A DNA stretch of 20,102 nt, from NCBI GenBank assembly GCA_021816565.1, contig JAKAXN010000043.1:1-20102 (forward strand). Direction: 5' to 3'. Both the position numbers and the translations under genes were made by a program. The first letter of the stretch is position 1. The number at the start of each line of letters is the position of its first letter. The notes beneath the pieces were generated by a model. It searched no databases. It saw only the letters and a program-made list of their open reading frames with translations, and was not told the DNA's origin. Source of the DNA: Actinomycetes bacterium. GTDB taxonomy: Bacteria > Actinomycetota > Acidimicrobiia > Acidimicrobiales > Palsa-688. Below are positions 1 through 7,745 of this stretch, piece by piece.

Positions 1-269
1 CGGAAGTTCGGCGGCTCTGCGAGCGGCTTCTCTCGCTGGCCAGCCCGTTGGAGCTCTACGCCGAGGAGCTCGACCCCCGGACCGGGCGCCACCTGGGCAA
101 CTTCCCCCAGGCGTTCACCCACCTGGCCCTGATCAACGCCGTCATGCACGTCATCCGGGCCGAGGACGCCCAGGCGTCGGTGGCGGTCAACGTGCACGGC
201 AACCCGGTTTCGGTCTCGGGCACCGGCGACGGCCACCCCGACGCCGACCAGCCCATCCAGCCGGACTAG
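1..269 (+). CDS. Glycoside hydrolase family 15 protein (glucoamylase/trehalase type), C-terminal fragment
   Basis: Only the last ~88 residues are present; the reading frame (codons from base 3) is open to the left edge, so the start lies outside the window. The tail reads LYAEELDP, then GRHLGNFPQAFTHLALINA at about residues 28-46 of the visible part. That is the hallmark C-terminal motif of GH15 enzymes, which hydrolyse alpha-glucosidic bonds (glucoamylase, glucodextranase, or actinobacterial trehalase) in an (alpha/alpha)6 barrel. Known of the family: this motif closes the barrel after the catalytic Glu. Which substrate is used cannot be told from this fragment. The last ~25 residues are a low-complexity polar tail. 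The gene converges on the next gene with a GC hairpin between them. Confidence 0.85.
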   Translation, partial: EVRRLCERLLSLASPLELYAEELDPRTGRHLGNFPQAFTHLALINAVMHVIRAEDAQASVAVNVHGNPVSVSGTGDGHPDADQPIQPD

Positions 270-270
270 G

Positions 271-285
271 CCGGGCGGCGCCCGG
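271..285. terminator. GC-rich hairpin between convergent genes
   Basis: A perfect inverted repeat CCGGGC-GGC-GCCCGG (6-bp stem, 3-nt loop) starts two bases after the GH15 stop codon and lies before the stop of the convergent gene. It has no T-tract, as is common for actinobacterial terminators. Its role as a terminator, perhaps bidirectional, is inferred from position and stem. Confidence 0.4.
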
Positions 286-300
286 AGGCGGGGTCGGGGG

Positions 301-858
301 TCACAGCCAGCTGGCCCGCACCCCGCCCCCGCCGGATTCGGGGGTGTTCGGGTCGCCGACGGGCTCCCGGCCGAGCTCCCCGGAGCGGACCCGGGCCAGG
401 AGGTCGCCGACCGCGGCGGCTATCCGAGGAGCTGTGGCCGCCAGCTCGGCGGCGTCGGTCGGCCCGGCCACGGAGGGGTCCAGCTCGGCCCCGGCCAGCA
501 GGCCGGGCAGGTCCTCCAGCTGGCGTTGCAGCCAGCCGATGGGATCGGCGGTCATCGCCTCGTCGTACCGGCGCCGGCCCGGCTCCCAGCCCCTGAAGCG
601 GGGGTGGTGGTGGGTGCGGTCGTGGCTGCCCGGGTCCCCGGCCACCGTCTCGAGCAGGTCCGCCCGCCACACCGGACGGTCGATGACTATGGGCTGGGCC
701 GCGTAGACGGAGCCGGTGAGCGGCGGCCGCTCGAGCAGCCTCACCTCCAGGCGCACGCCGTGCTCGGGGCCCTCCTGCCCCGGCTCCGGGTTCGGGTCGA
801 CGAAGTACAGGTCGCCCGCCACCACACCCACCCGGTCGAATCCCCACGCCTGCAGCAT
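301..858 (-). CDS. Conserved-looking hypothetical protein with a histidine cluster
   Basis: I do not recognise this family. From the ATG at 858 it is 185 aa; a GTG at 867 would add three residues. I chose 858 because TACCGT lies exactly 7 nt before it, as in leaderless actinobacterial genes. The protein is soluble, with no signal peptide or membrane segment. The N-terminal ~70 residues look like an alpha/beta region (RVGVVAGDLYFVDPNP). Next comes a His-rich motif (SHDRTHHHPRFRGWEP, about residues 78-93) that could bind metal or phosphate. The C-terminal half is mostly helical, ending in a Gly-rich tail. It is divergent from surE with a 41-bp gap, so the two promoters are close together. A function is not proposed. 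Confidence 0.7.
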   Translation of the reverse strand: MLQAWGFDRVGVVAGDLYFVDPNPEPGQEGPEHGVRLEVRLLERPPLTGSVYAAQPIVIDRPVWRADLLETVAGDPGSHDRTHHHPRFRGWEPGRRRYDEAMTADPIGWLQRQLEDLPGLLAGAELDPSVAGPTDAAELAATAPRIAAAVGDLLARVRSGELGREPVGDPNTPESGGGGVRASWL

Positions 859-865
859 GGTGATC

Positions 866-871
866 ACGGTA
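866..871 (-). promoter_or_regulatory. -10 hexamer TACCGT for a leaderless transcript
   Basis: On the minus strand TACCGT fits the actinobacterial TANNNT consensus and is followed by 7 nt and then the ATG at 858, so transcription would start at or next to the start codon. No convincing -35 is visible. The same hexamer occurs before the SRAP gene. Confidence 0.45.
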
Positions 872-899
872 GTGCCGGGCCGTGGTAGACACCCGGTAC

Positions 900-1751
900 G
901 TGAGAATCCTGGTGACCAACGACGACGGGATCGACTCCGAGGGCATCATCTGGCTGGCCCGCGCCATGGCCGACCACGGTGAGGTCACCGTGGTGGCCCC
1001 CGACCGCGAGTACTCCGGGGCGTCGGCATCGCTCGGGGTGCTCAACGAGATCCGCCCGGAGGTGCGCCGGGCCCGGATCGACGGTGTCGGGGACGCCTGG
1101 ACGGTGAGCGGGCCGCCCGCCCTGTGCGTCATGTTCGCCACTCTCGGGGTGTTCGACCGGTCCTTCGACCTGGTCGTCTCGGGCATCAACCCGGGGGTCA
1201 ACGTGGGGCGGTCGGTGTACCACTCCGGGACGGTCGGTGCCGCCCTGACGGCCCGCAGCCGGGGCCTGCCGGCCATCGCCGTCAGCCAGGCCGTCGAGGG
1301 GTACGGCATCGAGGGCCAGGGGTGGGACGAGATGCTGAAGGGGGTGCACTGGGAGGCTGCCGCCCAGGTGGCCGCCGCGGTGGTCGGCGGCATCGCCGGC
1401 CACGGGATCCTCGCTCCGATGGTCGTCAACCTCAACGTGCCCAACATGCCCCTGGCCGAGATGGCCGGCTGGGAGCGGACGGCGATCGGCCGGGTGCCCC
1501 CCCGGGTGATCGCCGACGCCCGACTGGAGCCCCACGAGGGCCGGGCCGGCTCGTTCAAGGTGGTCATGGAGTGGGGCGACGCGGTATCCCTGCCCGAGGG
1601 CACCGACGGTGGGGCGGTGGAGCGGGACCGGGTGTCGCTGACCCTGCTCGGACACCTGAGCGACATCGACACCCCCACCGACGGGGAGGCCGAGCAGCAG
1701 GTCTACCCGGCCCTGGTACGGGCCCTCGACGGGCTGTTCACCGGCCCCTGA
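900..1751 (+). CDS. surE: 5'/3'-nucleotidase SurE
   Basis: SurE is a metal-dependent phosphatase that dephosphorylates nucleoside 5'- and 3'-monophosphates in the cytoplasm. The start at GTG 900 gives the family N-terminus MRILVTNDDGI; an in-frame GTG at 882 would add six residues, and neither start has a clear ribosome-binding site. The expected metal ligands are all present: D8 and D9 in TNDDG, S39 in APDREYSGAS, and N97 in SGINPGVNVG. The following motif VYHSGTVGAALTARS at about 107-121 is also canonical. At 283 aa it is slightly longer than E. coli SurE (253 aa), the extra being in the C-terminal half. It stands alone, divergent from the hypothetical gene and convergent with the anti-sigma-like gene. 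Its stop codon sits in a small tandem duplication. Confidence 0.95.
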   Translation: MRILVTNDDGIDSEGIIWLARAMADHGEVTVVAPDREYSGASASLGVLNEIRPEVRRARIDGVGDAWTVSGPPALCVMFATLGVFDRSFDLVVSGINPGVNVGRSVYHSGTVGAALTARSRGLPAIAVSQAVEGYGIEGQGWDEMLKGVHWEAAAQVAAAVVGGIAGHGILAPMVVNLNVPNMPLAEMAGWERTAIGRVPPRVIADARLEPHEGRAGSFKVVMEWGDAVSLPEGTDGGAVERDRVSLTLLGHLSDIDTPTDGEAEQQVYPALVRALDGLFTGP

Positions 1752-1771
1752 GACCCCAGCCCTGAGACCCC
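1746..1771. repeat. Short tandem duplication across the surE stop codon
   Basis: The 12-mer CCCTGAGACCCC occurs at 1746-1757 and again at 1760-1771 (period 14). The TGA in the first copy is the surE stop. It looks like a slippage or small duplication event. No function is claimed. Confidence 0.7.
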
Positions 1772-1794
1772 CGGCCGCCCCGGAGCCGGCCCGG

Positions 1795-2454
1795 TCAGGA
1801 GACCGTGCCGGCCAGCGAGGCCGAGGCCAGCACCCGTCCCCGGCCGTCGGCCAGGGCCAGGCTGGACACCGCGTTCAGGTCCAGGGGCTGGGCCAGGGAC
1901 CAGTAGCCGCGACCCTGGTACAGCTCGATCGAGCCCAGCCGGCTCACCGTGCCGTCCAGGTTGAACGCCTCGAACACCACCTGGCCGCGGGCCGGACCGT
2001 GCAGCACCTGCACGTCGAGGGCCGGGGTCCGGCCGGAGTAGAAGTCGACGTAGCCGACGGTCACCGCCCCGTCGAGCAGGTCCGCCCGGGCCGTGGGGGC
2101 CGGGCGGTGGCGGCTGGCCGCCGCCTCCAGTTCGGGCCCGAGGGCGCTGCCCACCATCAGCGCCGCGGCCGCAGCCATGGTCACCACCAGGCGCAGGCGC
2201 CGCCGTCCGGGCCGCACCGGCACCGCCACACCCGGCACCGGTTCCAGCAGCGGGTCCGGGGGCAGCCGTCTCCAGTCGGCTCCGTCGAGGTCGAGCAGCT
2301 CGGCCGCCGAGGCCTGCATGCCGGTCACCGTGTCCCGGCACCCGGAGCAGCGGATCAGATGCGCCGCCACCTCGGCCCGCCGGGACGCTTCGAGGATGTC
2401 CAGGGCGAATTGGGGAGCGGCGTCGAACACCTCGGAGCAGGTGAGGTCGTGCAC
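1795..2454 (-). CDS. Anti-sigma-factor-like zinc-finger membrane protein
   Basis: This 219-aa protein has an N-terminal zinc-binding anti-sigma (ZAS / zf-HC2) signature: C6, then H32-x3-C36-x2-C39 in the segment AAHLIRCSGCR. A basic stretch (RPGRRRLRL) precedes a single membrane helix at about 88-107, and an extracytoplasmic domain of ~110 residues follows. In this family the cytoplasmic ZAS domain binds an ECF sigma factor and releases it on a signal. No sigma factor gene lies in the window, so the partner, if any, is elsewhere, or the protein may have another role. Its GTG start is 13 bp after the stop of membrane protein A, with a GGGGGT stretch 3 nt before the start, so it is probably the last gene of the GT39-membrane protein operon. 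Confidence 0.75.
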   Translation of the reverse strand: MHDLTCSEVFDAAPQFALDILEASRRAEVAAHLIRCSGCRDTVTGMQASAAELLDLDGADWRRLPPDPLLEPVPGVAVPVRPGRRRLRLVVTMAAAAALMVGSALGPELEAAASRHRPAPTARADLLDGAVTVGYVDFYSGRTPALDVQVLHGPARGQVVFEAFNLDGTVSRLGSIELYQGRGYWSLAQPLDLNAVSSLALADGRGRVLASASLAGTVS

Positions 2455-2467
2455 GGCACCCCCGATT

Positions 2468-4054
2468 CTACGAACCGGGACCGGGAATGATGTGTCGGGC
2501 CGCCAGCCCGACGCGGCGGCACCGGGGCGGGCTCCCCGGGGGGACGGACAGCCTGAGGGTCACCTGCTCGGCCCGCGGCACCTGCAACGACATCCACGAC
2601 CCGTCGCTTCGGGTGACACAACCCGCTCCGGAGGTGAGGGACCACTCCGGGCTGTAGCGGATGCGCAGCAGCACCCGCCCGGCCCCGGTGGCGTCCACCA
2701 CGACCTGCCCGTCGCCGGTGCTCACCAGCCGGGCCGGGCCCGAGGCGATGCCCGGGCTGCCGGCCACGGAGTACAGGCGCCACTGCGGGGACGACCAGAC
2801 CGGCCGCAGCCCGGGCACCCGGCCGGAGGCGACCAGGGCCGCCTCGGCCCGGCCGGCCATGTCGAGCGGGGCGGCCGGTAGGGCCACGAAGCGCACCCCG
2901 TTGTCGAGCAGCCAGTCCCGGTAGGTCCGGGGCGTCAGGCGGCCGCCGTAGAAGAGGGGATTGTCGGCCTCGTCCAGTTGACGCTCCCAGCCCCGGGCCA
3001 GGGGCATGGTGGGGGCCACGTACGCCGCCTCCCAGTGGTAGGCGGTGGGCACCACCTCCACCCGGCCGGGCGGCCCCGCGGCCCGGTCCCGGGCCAGCAC
3101 CCGGTCCAGCGGGGCGAAGAAGGCCCGGCTGGCCGAGGGGGCGGCGGGGATGCTGGTGAGAGCCCCCCACGCCGGGGCCCACTGCGACAGGGCCAGGGGC
3201 ACGGCCAGAACCGGCAGGAGCAGGCGCAGCCCGCTCCAGGCCAGCCCGAGGGCCAGCGGCAGGGCCGCCACGTCCTCGATCCGCCCCACGTTGCCGCCCA
3301 GGGCGCTCGGCACGGCCTCGGCGAAGGTGGCGGAGGCCACGACGAACAGGGCGCCGGTGCGCAGCACCGGGAACGACCGCCAGGCCAGGGCGGCCACGGC
3401 GAGGGCCACCACCACCTCCCACAGGTAGTCGGTGAAGGGGTAGGGCATGTTCCCCTGCCCGGGGAACAACAGGGCGGTCAGCCCGGTCGGGATCAGCGCC
3501 GCCGCCACCACCGCGGCGGCCGGGGGGATCCTGGTGCGCCGGTCGGCCCGCTCCGACAGGGCCCACGCCGCGGCGGCCAGCCCCACGAACGCCCCGCTCA
3601 GCGGGCTGCTGAGCGTGGACAGCAGGGCCAGGCCCGTGGCCGCCCACCAACGCCGGCGGTCCATGGCCCACAACGCCCCCATCCCGAACGCCTCCCCGGT
3701 GAGGAACGGCATCTGGCCGATGGACGCCGATACCAGCGTGCCCAGCGCGAAGGCCGCGCTGGCCGGCCAGGCGCCCCCGCCGAGGCCGGGCCGCACCAGC
3801 TTGTCGAAAGCCCACGCCGCGGCGGCCGCCGATACCACGGCCAGGCCGGCCACCCCGATCAGGGCGGCCAGGGGCGGGTAGACGATGCTGTAGCCCAGCG
3901 TCCAGTGCCCCCCGTACCAGGAGAAGTCCCACAGCGAGAAGCCGTGGTGGCGGAACTGCGCCACCCGGTACACCGTCGCCGACAGGTCCACCCCCCGCCG
4001 GCCGGTGAGCTCCGCCACGGCGACGACCACGGCGGCTATCAGCCCGGCGATCAC
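2468..4054 (-). CDS. Large polytopic membrane protein, putative GT-C-like glycosyltransferase (paralogue A)
   Basis: This 528-aa protein starts at GTG 4054, 14 bp after the stop of the GT39 gene. The first ~300 residues are hydrophobic with about 8-10 membrane segments; residues ~330-528 form a soluble, probably external, domain. Loop 1 carries LWDFSWYGGHWTLGYSIVYPP (residues 41-61, D43), reminiscent of the acidic first-loop motif of GT-C enzymes and of PTPS-related membrane proteins. Other marked motifs are IGQMPFLTGEA (112-122), ALGGN (251-255), HWEAAYVAP (340-348) and RGWERQLDEADNPLFY (354-369). C479 and C512 could form a disulfide. The whole protein aligns end to end with the protein at 15675-17393. 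A transferase role is inferred from fold-like features and from the GT39 neighbour; the acceptor and donor are unknown. Confidence 0.75.
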   Translation of the reverse strand: MIAGLIAAVVVAVAELTGRRGVDLSATVYRVAQFRHHGFSLWDFSWYGGHWTLGYSIVYPPLAALIGVAGLAVVSAAAAAWAFDKLVRPGLGGGAWPASAAFALGTLVSASIGQMPFLTGEAFGMGALWAMDRRRWWAATGLALLSTLSSPLSGAFVGLAAAAWALSERADRRTRIPPAAAVVAAALIPTGLTALLFPGQGNMPYPFTDYLWEVVVALAVAALAWRSFPVLRTGALFVVASATFAEAVPSALGGNVGRIEDVAALPLALGLAWSGLRLLLPVLAVPLALSQWAPAWGALTSIPAAPSASRAFFAPLDRVLARDRAAGPPGRVEVVPTAYHWEAAYVAPTMPLARGWERQLDEADNPLFYGGRLTPRTYRDWLLDNGVRFVALPAAPLDMAGRAEAALVASGRVPGLRPVWSSPQWRLYSVAGSPGIASGPARLVSTGDGQVVVDATGAGRVLLRIRYSPEWSLTSGAGCVTRSDGSWMSLQVPRAEQVTLRLSVPPGSPPRCRRVGLAARHIIPGPGS

Positions 4055-4068
4055 CTGACCGCCGCCGG

Positions 4069-5664
4069 CTAGCCGCAGGCCCGGGCGGCCGAGGTCTTCA
4101 GGTACAGCACCCCGTCCACCGGGCTGAACGGCTTGGGGGACAGGCCCGGGGTGTACAGCCCGATAGGTGTGAGGCCGGGGTCCCGCCTGAGCAGCCGGTC
4201 GTCGGCCAGCACCCGGCTGCTGACCGCCCGGGACCAGGCCGAGCCGGTGGCGCCCAGCTTGCGGACCGGGTTGATCTCGAGGATGGAGTCGCCCACGGGG
4301 AGCGAGTCGATGGTCGGGGCCAGCACCCGGCACGGGTCGGCGTGGTCGAGGCGCTGCACGATGTCGCGCCAGTTGACCCAGGACGGGTCCGACACCGGGC
4401 CGGTGGGGGTCATGTAGTGCAGGCCCTTGGGCAGGTAGTGGTAGGCCACCGAGAGCTGCTCGGTCTGGGTGATGAGCACCAGGTCCCCGGGGTGCAGCCG
4501 GGGGGATACGACCGCCGCCACCGCCGCCACGTTGCTCTTGGCGTAGCGGGCGTTCGGGTTGGGCAGCACCGAGCCGATCAGGGCCCAGGAGGCCAGCGCC
4601 ACGATGGCCGCCCACAGCACCCGGCGGCCGGTCCGGCTGACCGAGAGGGCGCCGCCGGCAGCCAGCAGGTAGGGGCCGACGATGATGGCCAGGTAGCGGA
4701 CCGTCCACGACGGCTCTATCTCGGCTCCGAGGAACCCGGCGATGGTCGCCACCAGGGCGATGCTCCCCACGGCACCGGCGGTGAAGCGGTCGGCCGGTTC
4801 GAGATGGCGCCGGCCCAGCCACACCCCGGCGGCCAGCAACGGGACGATCAGGAACCCGATGGTCCCGGCCAGCGCCGTGGACGGGTCGGCGAAGAAGTCG
4901 CCGATGCCGGGTCGCACGGCCCACGGTGCCGCGGTGTTGCGGGCCTGGAAGATGAAGGTGGGCAGCCACGGCAGCCACAGGGCCACGGTGGCGGCCCCGC
5001 CGGCGATCACCCACCCGGTGGCCCGCCGGTCACCGCGCGACCAGGTCGTCCACAGCAGGACCAGGCCGGTCGCTCCGACCAGGTAGATGGACCAGTCGTG
5101 GGTGTAGAGCAGGGCCGCGTAGGTGATCACCGCCCCGACGGCGTCGGCCGGCCTCCGGTCGCGCACCGCCCGCCAGGCCAGCGTGACCCCCACCAGGGCC
5201 AGGAGCACCACCAGCGTGTACATCCGGCTCTCGGTGGAGTACCAGTTGAGGAACGGGTTGGTGGCGACCAGGGCGGCGGCGGCTATCCCGGCTGAACGGT
5301 GGAAGAGCTGGCACCCGGCCCAGTACGCGACCGGGATGGCGATCAGCGACACCAGCAGCGGCAGCATGTGGGTCGCCGGCTCGGAGCTGCCGAACAGGCG
5401 CATCCAGAAGTGCAGGATCACGTAGAACAGCGGGGGCGAGCCGTCGTGGCGCAGCAGGCCGGGGATCTGCGCCACCGGGTGACCCGATATCCCGATGGTG
5501 ATGCCCTCGTCCACCCAGTACGCCCGGCCCAGGTTCGGCACCCGCAGGGCGAACGCCAGGATGACCAGGGCGGCCACCGTCACCCGGTCCCGCCTCAGCC
5601 ACACCGGCCGCGGGTCGGAGCTGCGGGTGGGGGCAGGACGGAGCGCTACCTCCGGGACCGTCAT
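4069..5664 (-). CDS. Glycosyltransferase family 39 / PMT-2-like membrane protein
   Basis: This 531-aa GT-C protein is expected to transfer a sugar from a polyprenyl-phosphate carrier on the outer face of the membrane. Near the N-terminus, after the first membrane helix (about 28-42), the loop reads GRAYWVDEG with the acidic pair D52-E53, the catalytic-type motif of the family. It is followed by LRHDGSPPLFYVILHFW (71-87), the second family motif. About 10-12 further membrane helices follow, and the last ~130 residues are a soluble external part with a Cys near the C-terminus (ARACG). The start at ATG 5664 was chosen because the ~62 codons upstream look non-coding; GTG 5676 is an alternative. 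It is the first gene of an operon with the membrane protein and the anti-sigma-like gene. Substrate specificity cannot be read from the sequence. Confidence 0.85.
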   Translation of the reverse strand: MTVPEVALRPAPTRSSDPRPVWLRRDRVTVAALVILAFALRVPNLGRAYWVDEGITIGISGHPVAQIPGLLRHDGSPPLFYVILHFWMRLFGSSEPATHMLPLLVSLIAIPVAYWAGCQLFHRSAGIAAAALVATNPFLNWYSTESRMYTLVVLLALVGVTLAWRAVRDRRPADAVGAVITYAALLYTHDWSIYLVGATGLVLLWTTWSRGDRRATGWVIAGGAATVALWLPWLPTFIFQARNTAAPWAVRPGIGDFFADPSTALAGTIGFLIVPLLAAGVWLGRRHLEPADRFTAGAVGSIALVATIAGFLGAEIEPSWTVRYLAIIVGPYLLAAGGALSVSRTGRRVLWAAIVALASWALIGSVLPNPNARYAKSNVAAVAAVVSPRLHPGDLVLITQTEQLSVAYHYLPKGLHYMTPTGPVSDPSWVNWRDIVQRLDHADPCRVLAPTIDSLPVGDSILEINPVRKLGATGSAWSRAVSSRVLADDRLLRRDPGLTPIGLYTPGLSPKPFSPVDGVLYLKTSAARACG

Positions 5665-5785
5665 GCGGCGGTCCACCGCCTCGGGGTCGGGGGCACCCGA
5701 AAAGGCTAGTTCGCGTTCGCTACGTGCGAGTGGCGCCCGGTCCCGGTGTATCAAGCCGGGAGTCGGGGTATCCGACACATCAGAT
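5665..5785. promoter_or_regulatory. Divergent promoter region between GT39 operon and VC0807-like gene
   Basis: This 121-bp gap separates two divergent genes and must hold both promoters. On the minus strand TAGCCT (5709-5704) fits TANNNT and would give a leader of about 33 nt to ATG 5664. On the plus strand only a weak TATCCG (5769-5774) is seen. An inverted repeat CACAT-CAGAT-ATGTG (5776-5790) covers the start codon at 5786. No strong -35 is visible on either strand. Confidence 0.35.
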
Positions 5786-6460
5786 ATGTGGCGTGCCGCC
5801 GTGACGATGGGGCGGGGGGCGTTGCCGGCGCTGCTGGTGGCCACCCTCATACCGCTCGGGCTGTTCTACGCCGTCCTGTCGGTGGGGTCGGTGATGTGGG
5901 CGGTCGGGGCGTCGGTCGCCTACGCCTACGGGCTGGCGGTCTGCCAGCACTGCCGCCGCCGCCGGGTGTCGGGCATGCTGCTCATAACGGTGTTCATGGC
6001 CACCCTCCGGCTGGCCACCACCCTGGCCACCGGTCACGCCGTCGTGTATTTCGCCATCCCGGTGGTCGAGACAGCCGGATTCGGGCTCATGTTCCTGGCC
6101 ACCATGTTCAGCGCCGAGCCACTGGTGGTCCGCCTGGCGCGCGATCTGGTGCCCCTCGCCGCGGACGGCATCGCCGAGCGGCGGTCGCTGGTGCGGACCC
6201 TGTCGCTGGTCTGGACCGTCACCTATGTGGGGAGCGGGCTGACCACGCTGCTGCTGCTCGTCACCGTCCCGCTGCCGGTCTTCCTGGGGGCCCACACCGT
6301 CACCGGCTGGCTGTGGAGCGGCTCGGGGGCCGTCACCTCGGTGCTGGTGTGCCGGGCCCGGGCCCGGGGCCTGTTCGCGTCGATCACCACCCCCCGCCCG
6401 GCGGTGATCGCCGGGGCCGTCGACGGGGAGGTCGCGGCCTCGCCGGCGCTGGCCGCCTGA
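5786..6460 (+). CDS. VC0807-like integral membrane protein
   Basis: This 224-aa protein has about six membrane helices (approximately 11-31, 33-53, 62-82, 87-107, 140-160, 170-190). The pattern of LPALLVATLIPLGLFY near the start, a charged CRRRR cytoplasmic turn at 56-60, and FLATMFSAEPLVVRLARDLVP at 103-123 resembles the VC0807 / intracellular-septation-like family of small membrane proteins, whose function is unknown. The assignment rests on pattern only and is tentative. The ATG at 5786 gives a start just before the first helix; ATG 5807 is a possible alternative. The C-terminal ~35 residues are a soluble Ala-rich tail. It stands alone, facing away from the GT39 operon and convergent with the serine hydrolase. 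Confidence 0.6.
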   Translation: MWRAAVTMGRGALPALLVATLIPLGLFYAVLSVGSVMWAVGASVAYAYGLAVCQHCRRRRVSGMLLITVFMATLRLATTLATGHAVVYFAIPVVETAGFGLMFLATMFSAEPLVVRLARDLVPLAADGIAERRSLVRTLSLVWTVTYVGSGLTTLLLLVTVPLPVFLGAHTVTGWLWSGSGAVTSVLVCRARARGLFASITTPRPAVIAGAVDGEVAASPALAA

Positions 6461-6492
6461 GGGCGCTGCGCCCCACCCGCCGGCTGGCCGGC
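6461..6492. terminator. Two tandem hairpins between convergent genes
   Basis: Directly after the stop codon of the VC0807-like gene, GGGCG-CTG-CGCCC (6461-6473) forms a 5-bp stem. It is followed by GCCGG-CTGG-CCGGC (6479-6492). Both are symmetric, so they can act for either strand. The convergent serine hydrolase gene ends 9 bp further on. No T-tract follows, so termination is inferred from position and stems. Confidence 0.45.
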
Positions 6493-6500
6493 CCGACCGC

Positions 6501-7736
6501 TCAGTCGACCAGTGACTGGTACACGAGCTGCTTCAGCTGGCTGCGGATGGGATGGGCGCTCGAGGGCAGCAGCTGGGTGAAGAACAGCACCGTCAGGTCC
6601 TCCTCGGGAGCCACCCAGAACGCGGTGGAGAACGCCCCGCCCCAGCCGTATTCCCCACGGCTGGTCAGCACCTTGCCGGCGGCCGGGTCGGTCACCACCG
6701 AGAAGCCCAGCCCGAAGCCCACCCCGTCGAAGGTGGTCTCGGCGAAGAGGGGCCGGCCGAAGGCCTCCAGGTCGGCGCCGCCCGGCAGCTGGTTGCGGGT
6801 CATGTAGGCCACCGTGCGCGGCGACAGGAGCCGCACCCCGTCGAGCTCCCCGCCCCGGCGGAGCATCTCGGCGAAGCGGAAGTAGTCTCCGGCCGGTCCG
6901 ACCAGGCCGCCCCCGCCCGACCAGGCCGGAGGGCGGGCCAGGGCCGCGTCACCGTTTATCAGCAGCGCCGGCGCCGAGATGCCGGCCGGGTTGGCCATGT
7001 AGGGAGCGGCCAGGCGGTCGGCCCGGTCGGGCTCCGCCCAGAAGCCGGTGTCGGTCATGGCGAGCGGTTCGAGGATCCGCTCCCTGAAGAACTCGTCGAG
7101 CGACCGGCCCGATACCACCTCGACCAGGCGGCCCAGCACGTCGGTGGCCACCGAGTAGTTGAATTCGGCCCCCGGTTCGAACAGCAGCGGCAGGGACGCC
7201 CACATGTCGCAGCACGCCTCCAGGTCGGCGTCGGGCGGGGTGCCCCATTCGAAGCCGGCGGAGCGGTACATGGCGTCGACGGGGTGGCTGTGGTGGAAGC
7301 CGTAGGTGAGCCCGGCGGTGTGGGTCAGCAGGTGCCAGACCCGGATGGGCTCGGTGGCCGGCCGGGTGTCGGGCTTGGCCGAGCTGCCCGAGCGGTACAC
7401 CCTCATGTGCTCGAACGCCGGGATCCAGCGGGAGATGGGATCCTTCAGCTCGAAGGCCCCCTCCTCGTAGAGCATCATCGCGGCCACGGAGGTCACCGGC
7501 TTGGTCATGGAGGCCAGCCGCCAGATGGTGCCCGGCTCCACCGGGCGGCCCCGCTCGCGGTCCCTCGTGCCGTAGGTGGACAGGTGGGCGATGCGCCCGC
7601 CGCGGGCCACCAGCACCAGCCACCCCGGAAGGCGGCCGTCGTCCACGTAGGAGGCGAAGTGGCGGTCGATGCGGGCCAGGCGGCCCGCGTCCATCCCGGC
7701 GTCGGCCGGGTCGGTATCTGGTTGGAGTTCCCCCAT
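6501..7736 (-). CDS. Serine hydrolase, beta-lactamase class C / esterase EstB-like family
   Basis: This 411-aa protein has the penicillin-binding-protein-like hydrolase fold. Visible active-site motifs are S76-M-T-K79 (SxxK), with S76 the nucleophile, Y194-S-V (YxN position; N replaced by V), and E362-Y-G-W-G-G367, where WGG stands in for KTG. YSV and WGG together fit EstB-type esterases better than true beta-lactamases. There is no signal peptide, so a cytoplasmic esterase or transferase is likely. A typical motif HLLTHTAGLTYG follows at 135-146. It begins 9 bp after the DUF6285 gene stop, in the same orientation, and is probably co-transcribed with the APH-like kinase. The substrate is unknown; the neighbours hint at an ester or acyl conjugate. 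Confidence 0.9.
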   Translation of the reverse strand: MGELQPDTDPADAGMDAGRLARIDRHFASYVDDGRLPGWLVLVARGGRIAHLSTYGTRDRERGRPVEPGTIWRLASMTKPVTSVAAMMLYEEGAFELKDPISRWIPAFEHMRVYRSGSSAKPDTRPATEPIRVWHLLTHTAGLTYGFHHSHPVDAMYRSAGFEWGTPPDADLEACCDMWASLPLLFEPGAEFNYSVATDVLGRLVEVVSGRSLDEFFRERILEPLAMTDTGFWAEPDRADRLAAPYMANPAGISAPALLINGDAALARPPAWSGGGGLVGPAGDYFRFAEMLRRGGELDGVRLLSPRTVAYMTRNQLPGGADLEAFGRPLFAETTFDGVGFGLGFSVVTDPAAGKVLTSRGEYGWGGAFSTAFWVAPEEDLTVLFFTQLLPSSAHPIRSQLKQLVYQSLVD

Positions 7737-7745
7737 GCGAGGAGC

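Noticed and set aside
266..1678. Long open frame (470 codons) on the minus strand over surE and its neighbour
   Set aside because: The translation is Arg/Pro/Ala low-complexity with no family motif, and it lies opposite two well-supported genes. It is a shadow of GC-rich coding DNA.
6501..7736. True class C beta-lactamase (resistance)
   Set aside because: There is no signal peptide, YxN is YSV and KTG is replaced by WGG, which suits EstB-like esterases.
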